Source: DATGZX01 sp035296965
GTDB lineage: Bacteria > Planctomycetota > Planctomycetia > Gemmatales > Gemmataceae
Direction of reading: 5' to 3'
NCBI GenBank assembly: GCA_035296965.1
Contig: DATGZX010000123.1
Location: forward strand, 1 to 35,108
DNA: 35,108 nt
Position 1 is the first letter of the stretch. Each line of letters starts with the position of its first letter. A program made the position numbers and the translations under genes. Below are positions 33,026 to 35,108 of this stretch, one piece after another. A model generated the notes under the pieces. The model was not told the origin of the DNA. It ran no database searches and saw only the letters and a list, made by a program, of their open reading frames with translations.

Positions 33026-34864
33026 TCAATGCAGATCGAATTGCAGCTCCGACAAACCTCGGTAGAGCCCATCTTCTTTGCCGATCAGCTCGGCATGGGT
33101 ACCGGACTCGACCGTTTCCCCATCCTTGATCACGAAGATCCGGTCGGCGGTGCGGATGGTTGCCAGGCGATGAGCGATGATGAACGAGGTGCGATCTTGC
33201 ATCAGCACTTCCAGGGCCTGCTGTACAAGGCTTTCGCTTTCCGAATCCAGGGCGCTGGTGGCCTCATCCAAGATCAAGATTGCCGGATCTCTCAGAATGG
33301 CGCGGGCAATGGCCACGCGCTGGCGCTGCCCGCCCGAGAGCTGAATGCCACGCTCCCCAACCAGCGTGCGATACGCCTCCGGAAAGCTGCTGATGAAGTC
33401 GTGGGCATTGGCCTTCCGGGCAGCATCGATGATCTCGGCCTCGCTGGCGCCCGGCTTGCCGTAGGCGATGTTGTCCGCGATGCTACCGCCAAACAACAGC
33501 ACTTCCTGGGGCACGATGGCCAGTTGGTTGCGGAGGTAGAGCAACGGGTAATCCCGTGCGTCACGTCCATCTAGGAGCACTCGGCCACTGTCGGGATCGT
33601 AAAAGCGGAGCAGCAGCGCCACGATCGTCGACTTGCCGGCGCCGCTCGGGCCGACGAGGGCGATCCGTTCGCCATGCCGGGCCGCCAGGCAAACATCCTT
33701 CAACACCTGGATTTCCTTGCGCGATGGGTAACTGAACGAGACATGCTCCAGCTCCACGTCGCCATGCAGCCTGGGGCGATGATTGTCCACGACTGCAGTA
33801 GCCAGGTCGCTCAGCTCCGGTGGCTCGCGCAGCAACTCGCGCACGCGCTGGCTGGCGCCCAAGGCACGCTGGATCTGGCTGAAAAGTTCCGCGAAGGAAC
33901 CCATGGCGCCGCCGACAAATACCGTGTACAGCATGAACTGCGTAAGCTCTCCCGCGCTCATGGCTCCTGCCTGCACCATGCGCGCGCCATACCAGAGGAC
34001 CAGGACCACGGCCCCAAAAAGCGCGAAGGTAACGAAGGAACCAAAGGCAGCCCGATACTTCGCGCCGCGGAGAGCTGCACCGAGAAAGAGGAGCATGCTG
34101 TTGTGGTACCGTTCCGATTCGTAGCGCTCGTTGGCGAAGGCCTTGACGCTGGCGATCCCCTGCAGCGTCTCTTCCACGATGACGCTGGTATCCGCCAGCT
34201 TGTCCTGCGCTTGCTTGGCGATCTTTTGAATCTGTTTGCCGAAGAAGACTGCGACCGCGATCAATACCGGCAAAGACGACATCATCACCAGCGTCAGTTT
34301 GCCGGAGGTCCAGGCGATGAGCACCACGCCGCCAATCATGACGGTGATCTGGCGCAGGAACTGGGGGATCGTATCGACGAGCGTGTCCTGGATCTGGGCA
34401 AGGTCGGAGGAGAGCCGGCTGGCAAGCTCTCCCACGCGCCGTTTGGCATAAAAAGCCATGGGGAAGCGAATGAGCCGAGTGTAGGTATCATTGCGCAAAT
34501 CAGCCAGGCTGCGCTCGCTCACCTGGGCCAACCAATAGGAGCGCAGAAACGTGAGGGTCGCCTGCAAAGCCAGCAGCGCGAAGAGCGCGCTCGCTACGAG
34601 ATTGAGATTGGCGAGCCAACCCTTCCGCATCTCGGAAGTGTCGGCCGCCAAGGTCGCGTCGATGAGCTTACCTGCAACATAAGGAAATCCAAGCGCCAGA
34701 AGGCTCGTCAAGAACAGGGCGGCGAGCGCCGCGGCGAATTTGAGTCGATAGGGGAGTAGATAGGCAGCAAGCTGAGCAGCCTCGCGCAGGGTTTGACCGG
34801 TGATCTTTACCGGAGGCAGTTCTTCCTCATCGCCCCCACGCCGCATACGTCGGTGTCGCGCCAT
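33026..34864 (-). CDS. ABC exporter, fused permease and ATPase (MsbA-like)
   Basis: A 612-residue half-transporter that should work as a homodimer. The permease domain (about 30-330) has six hydrophobic helices, opening with LPYRLKFAAALAALFLTS and closing with the FMLYTVFVGGAMGSFAELF region. The ATPase domain (about 365-605) has Walker A VGPSGAGKST, Q-loop VPQEVLLFGG, signature LSGGQRQRVAIARAI, Walker B ILILDEATSALDS and H-loop IIAHRLATIR. Every ATPase motif is intact. The pattern fits lipid or drug exporters; the substrate is not readable. The ATG at 34864 follows AAGGTGA seven bases upstream. An IS5-like element ends about 105 bases upstream, so its native promoter region may be disturbed. 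Confidence 0.93.
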   Translation of the reverse strand: MARHRRMRRGGDEEELPPVKITGQTLREAAQLAAYLLPYRLKFAAALAALFLTSLLALGFPYVAGKLIDATLAADTSEMRKGWLANLNLVASALFALLALQATLTFLRSYWLAQVSERSLADLRNDTYTRLIRFPMAFYAKRRVGELASRLSSDLAQIQDTLVDTIPQFLRQITVMIGGVVLIAWTSGKLTLVMMSSLPVLIAVAVFFGKQIQKIAKQAQDKLADTSVIVEETLQGIASVKAFANERYESERYHNSMLLFLGAALRGAKYRAAFGSFVTFALFGAVVLVLWYGARMVQAGAMSAGELTQFMLYTVFVGGAMGSFAELFSQIQRALGASQRVRELLREPPELSDLATAVVDNHRPRLHGDVELEHVSFSYPSRKEIQVLKDVCLAARHGERIALVGPSGAGKSTIVALLLRFYDPDSGRVLLDGRDARDYPLLYLRNQLAIVPQEVLLFGGSIADNIAYGKPGASEAEIIDAARKANAHDFISSFPEAYRTLVGERGIQLSGGQRQRVAIARAILRDPAILILDEATSALDSESESLVQQALEVLMQDRTSFIIAHRLATIRTADRIFVIKDGETVESGTHAELIGKEDGLYRGLSELQFDLH

Positions 34865-34968
34865 GCACTTTCACCTTTATCCCCAAGAATTGCGTAGTAA
34901 ACTGAGTCTTCTTTTATTTGTCGATTCCGTTGCGATATTTTGCTGCCCATCCATCTTAGGATATCTAA

Positions 34969-35108
34969 GAGGCTGCCAAACAACTGGCTGACGGAGCCGC
35001 CGTTGTTCATGACGCTACAGCGTCCTTCAGAATATGAAAACAAACGACTGCTGCCGCAATGGTTGTCCATCCGTCGATCAGCGTGTCCAAGCGGTCGTAG
35101 CGAATGCG
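34969..35108 (-). mobile_element. IS5-like insertion sequence, right end, truncated by the window
   Basis: The element starts at GAGGCTGCCAAACAAC (34969), directly after CTAA (34965-34968), which would suit the four-base YTAR target of IS5-subgroup elements. Only one end is in the window, so neither the partner inverted repeat nor the target duplication can be checked. It carries the end of a transposase gene. Confidence 0.7.
35007..35108 (-). CDS. IS5-like transposase, C-terminal fragment (partial at window edge)
   Basis: The last 33 codons of a minus-strand frame entering from the right edge: RIRYDRLDTLIDGWTTIAAA, then VVCFHILKD and a TGA at 35007-35009. The RYDR motif followed by a hydrophobic helix is typical of the C-terminal end of IS5-family DDE transposases. 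The N-terminal part, including the catalytic residues, is outside the window, so completeness cannot be judged. Confidence 0.75.
   Translation of the reverse strand, partial: RIRYDRLDTLIDGWTTIAAAVVCFHILKDAVAS

Noticed and set aside
33674..34759. A 361-codon plus-strand frame
   Set aside because: Antisense to the ABC exporter; the exporter has all ATPase motifs.
34807..35070. An 87-codon minus-strand frame across the exporter start
   Set aside because: It overlaps the exporter's start in another frame and runs into the insertion sequence; composition is random. The transposase reading is in a different frame.
1..35108. tRNA or rRNA genes
   Set aside because: No cloverleaf with a convincing GTTCGA arm and acceptor pair, and no rRNA-like stretches were found by eye; the few TTCGAATC-like hits lie inside coding genes.

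Overview
The window looks like a chromosomal segment from a large-genome planctomycete of the Gemmatales/Isosphaerales type. The evidence is the gene content: a Hanks-type Ser/Thr kinase with the planctomycete-style N-terminal region, a 14-unit WD40 protein, an ECF sigma factor fused through a membrane helix to a DUF1559 domain, a Tat-exported DUF1501 protein, a Uma2 (DUF820) protein, GC-rich coding DNA, loosely packed mostly monocistronic genes, and many dispersed palindromic repeats. No rRNA, tRNA, CRISPR array or phage module is visible.

Layout. 1-1370: a small tandem zinc-ribbon protein converging on thiL. 1623-5214: a WD40 double propeller followed by a transmembrane Ser/Thr kinase, probably co-transcribed. 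5215-5487: a long hairpin and the first copy of a nested palindromic repeat. 5488-8374 (minus): a secreted protein, an RlmI-type rRNA methyltransferase and a single-domain response regulator. 8375-8890: two different palindromic repeats. 8891-9667: a FliA/WhiG-family sigma factor, followed by about 770 bases with no convincing gene. 10438-12819: a kinase-receiver-HD-GYP fusion, divergent from a cytochrome c'-like protein with a clear terminator. 13855-15443: a membrane protein and an M28/glutaminyl-cyclase-like protein. 15538-15641: another repeat copy. 15675-19030: two divergent ECF sigma factors, the second fused to an extracytoplasmic sensor-like region. 19240-22788: a very large ABC-2 permease with a pseudopilin-like tail. 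22805-24364: Uma2 and a secreted coiled-coil protein. 24603-27844: a sphingosine-1-phosphate-lyase-like enzyme bracketed by two related inverted repeats, then an FGGY sugar kinase. 28141-29652: a DUF2891 fusion. 29753-34864 (minus): DUF1501, an M48 CAAX-type protease and an MsbA-like ABC exporter. 34969-35108: the end of an IS5-like element running off the window.

How the genes work together. The window is dominated by signalling and transcription control: two Hanks kinases, two receiver domains, one HD-GYP domain and three sigma factors. Several proteins join modules that are usually separate. The most notable are the kinase-REC-HD-GYP protein, which would put Ser/Thr phosphorylation, two-component input and cyclic-di-GMP breakdown on one chain, and the ECF sigma-TM-DUF1559 protein, whose extracytoplasmic part resembles, over nearly the full length, the separate secreted protein at 5488-6459. 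The rest is mainly housekeeping (thiL, rlmI), envelope functions (proteases, exporters) and small-molecule metabolism. All functional statements are from reading motifs; no database search was run.
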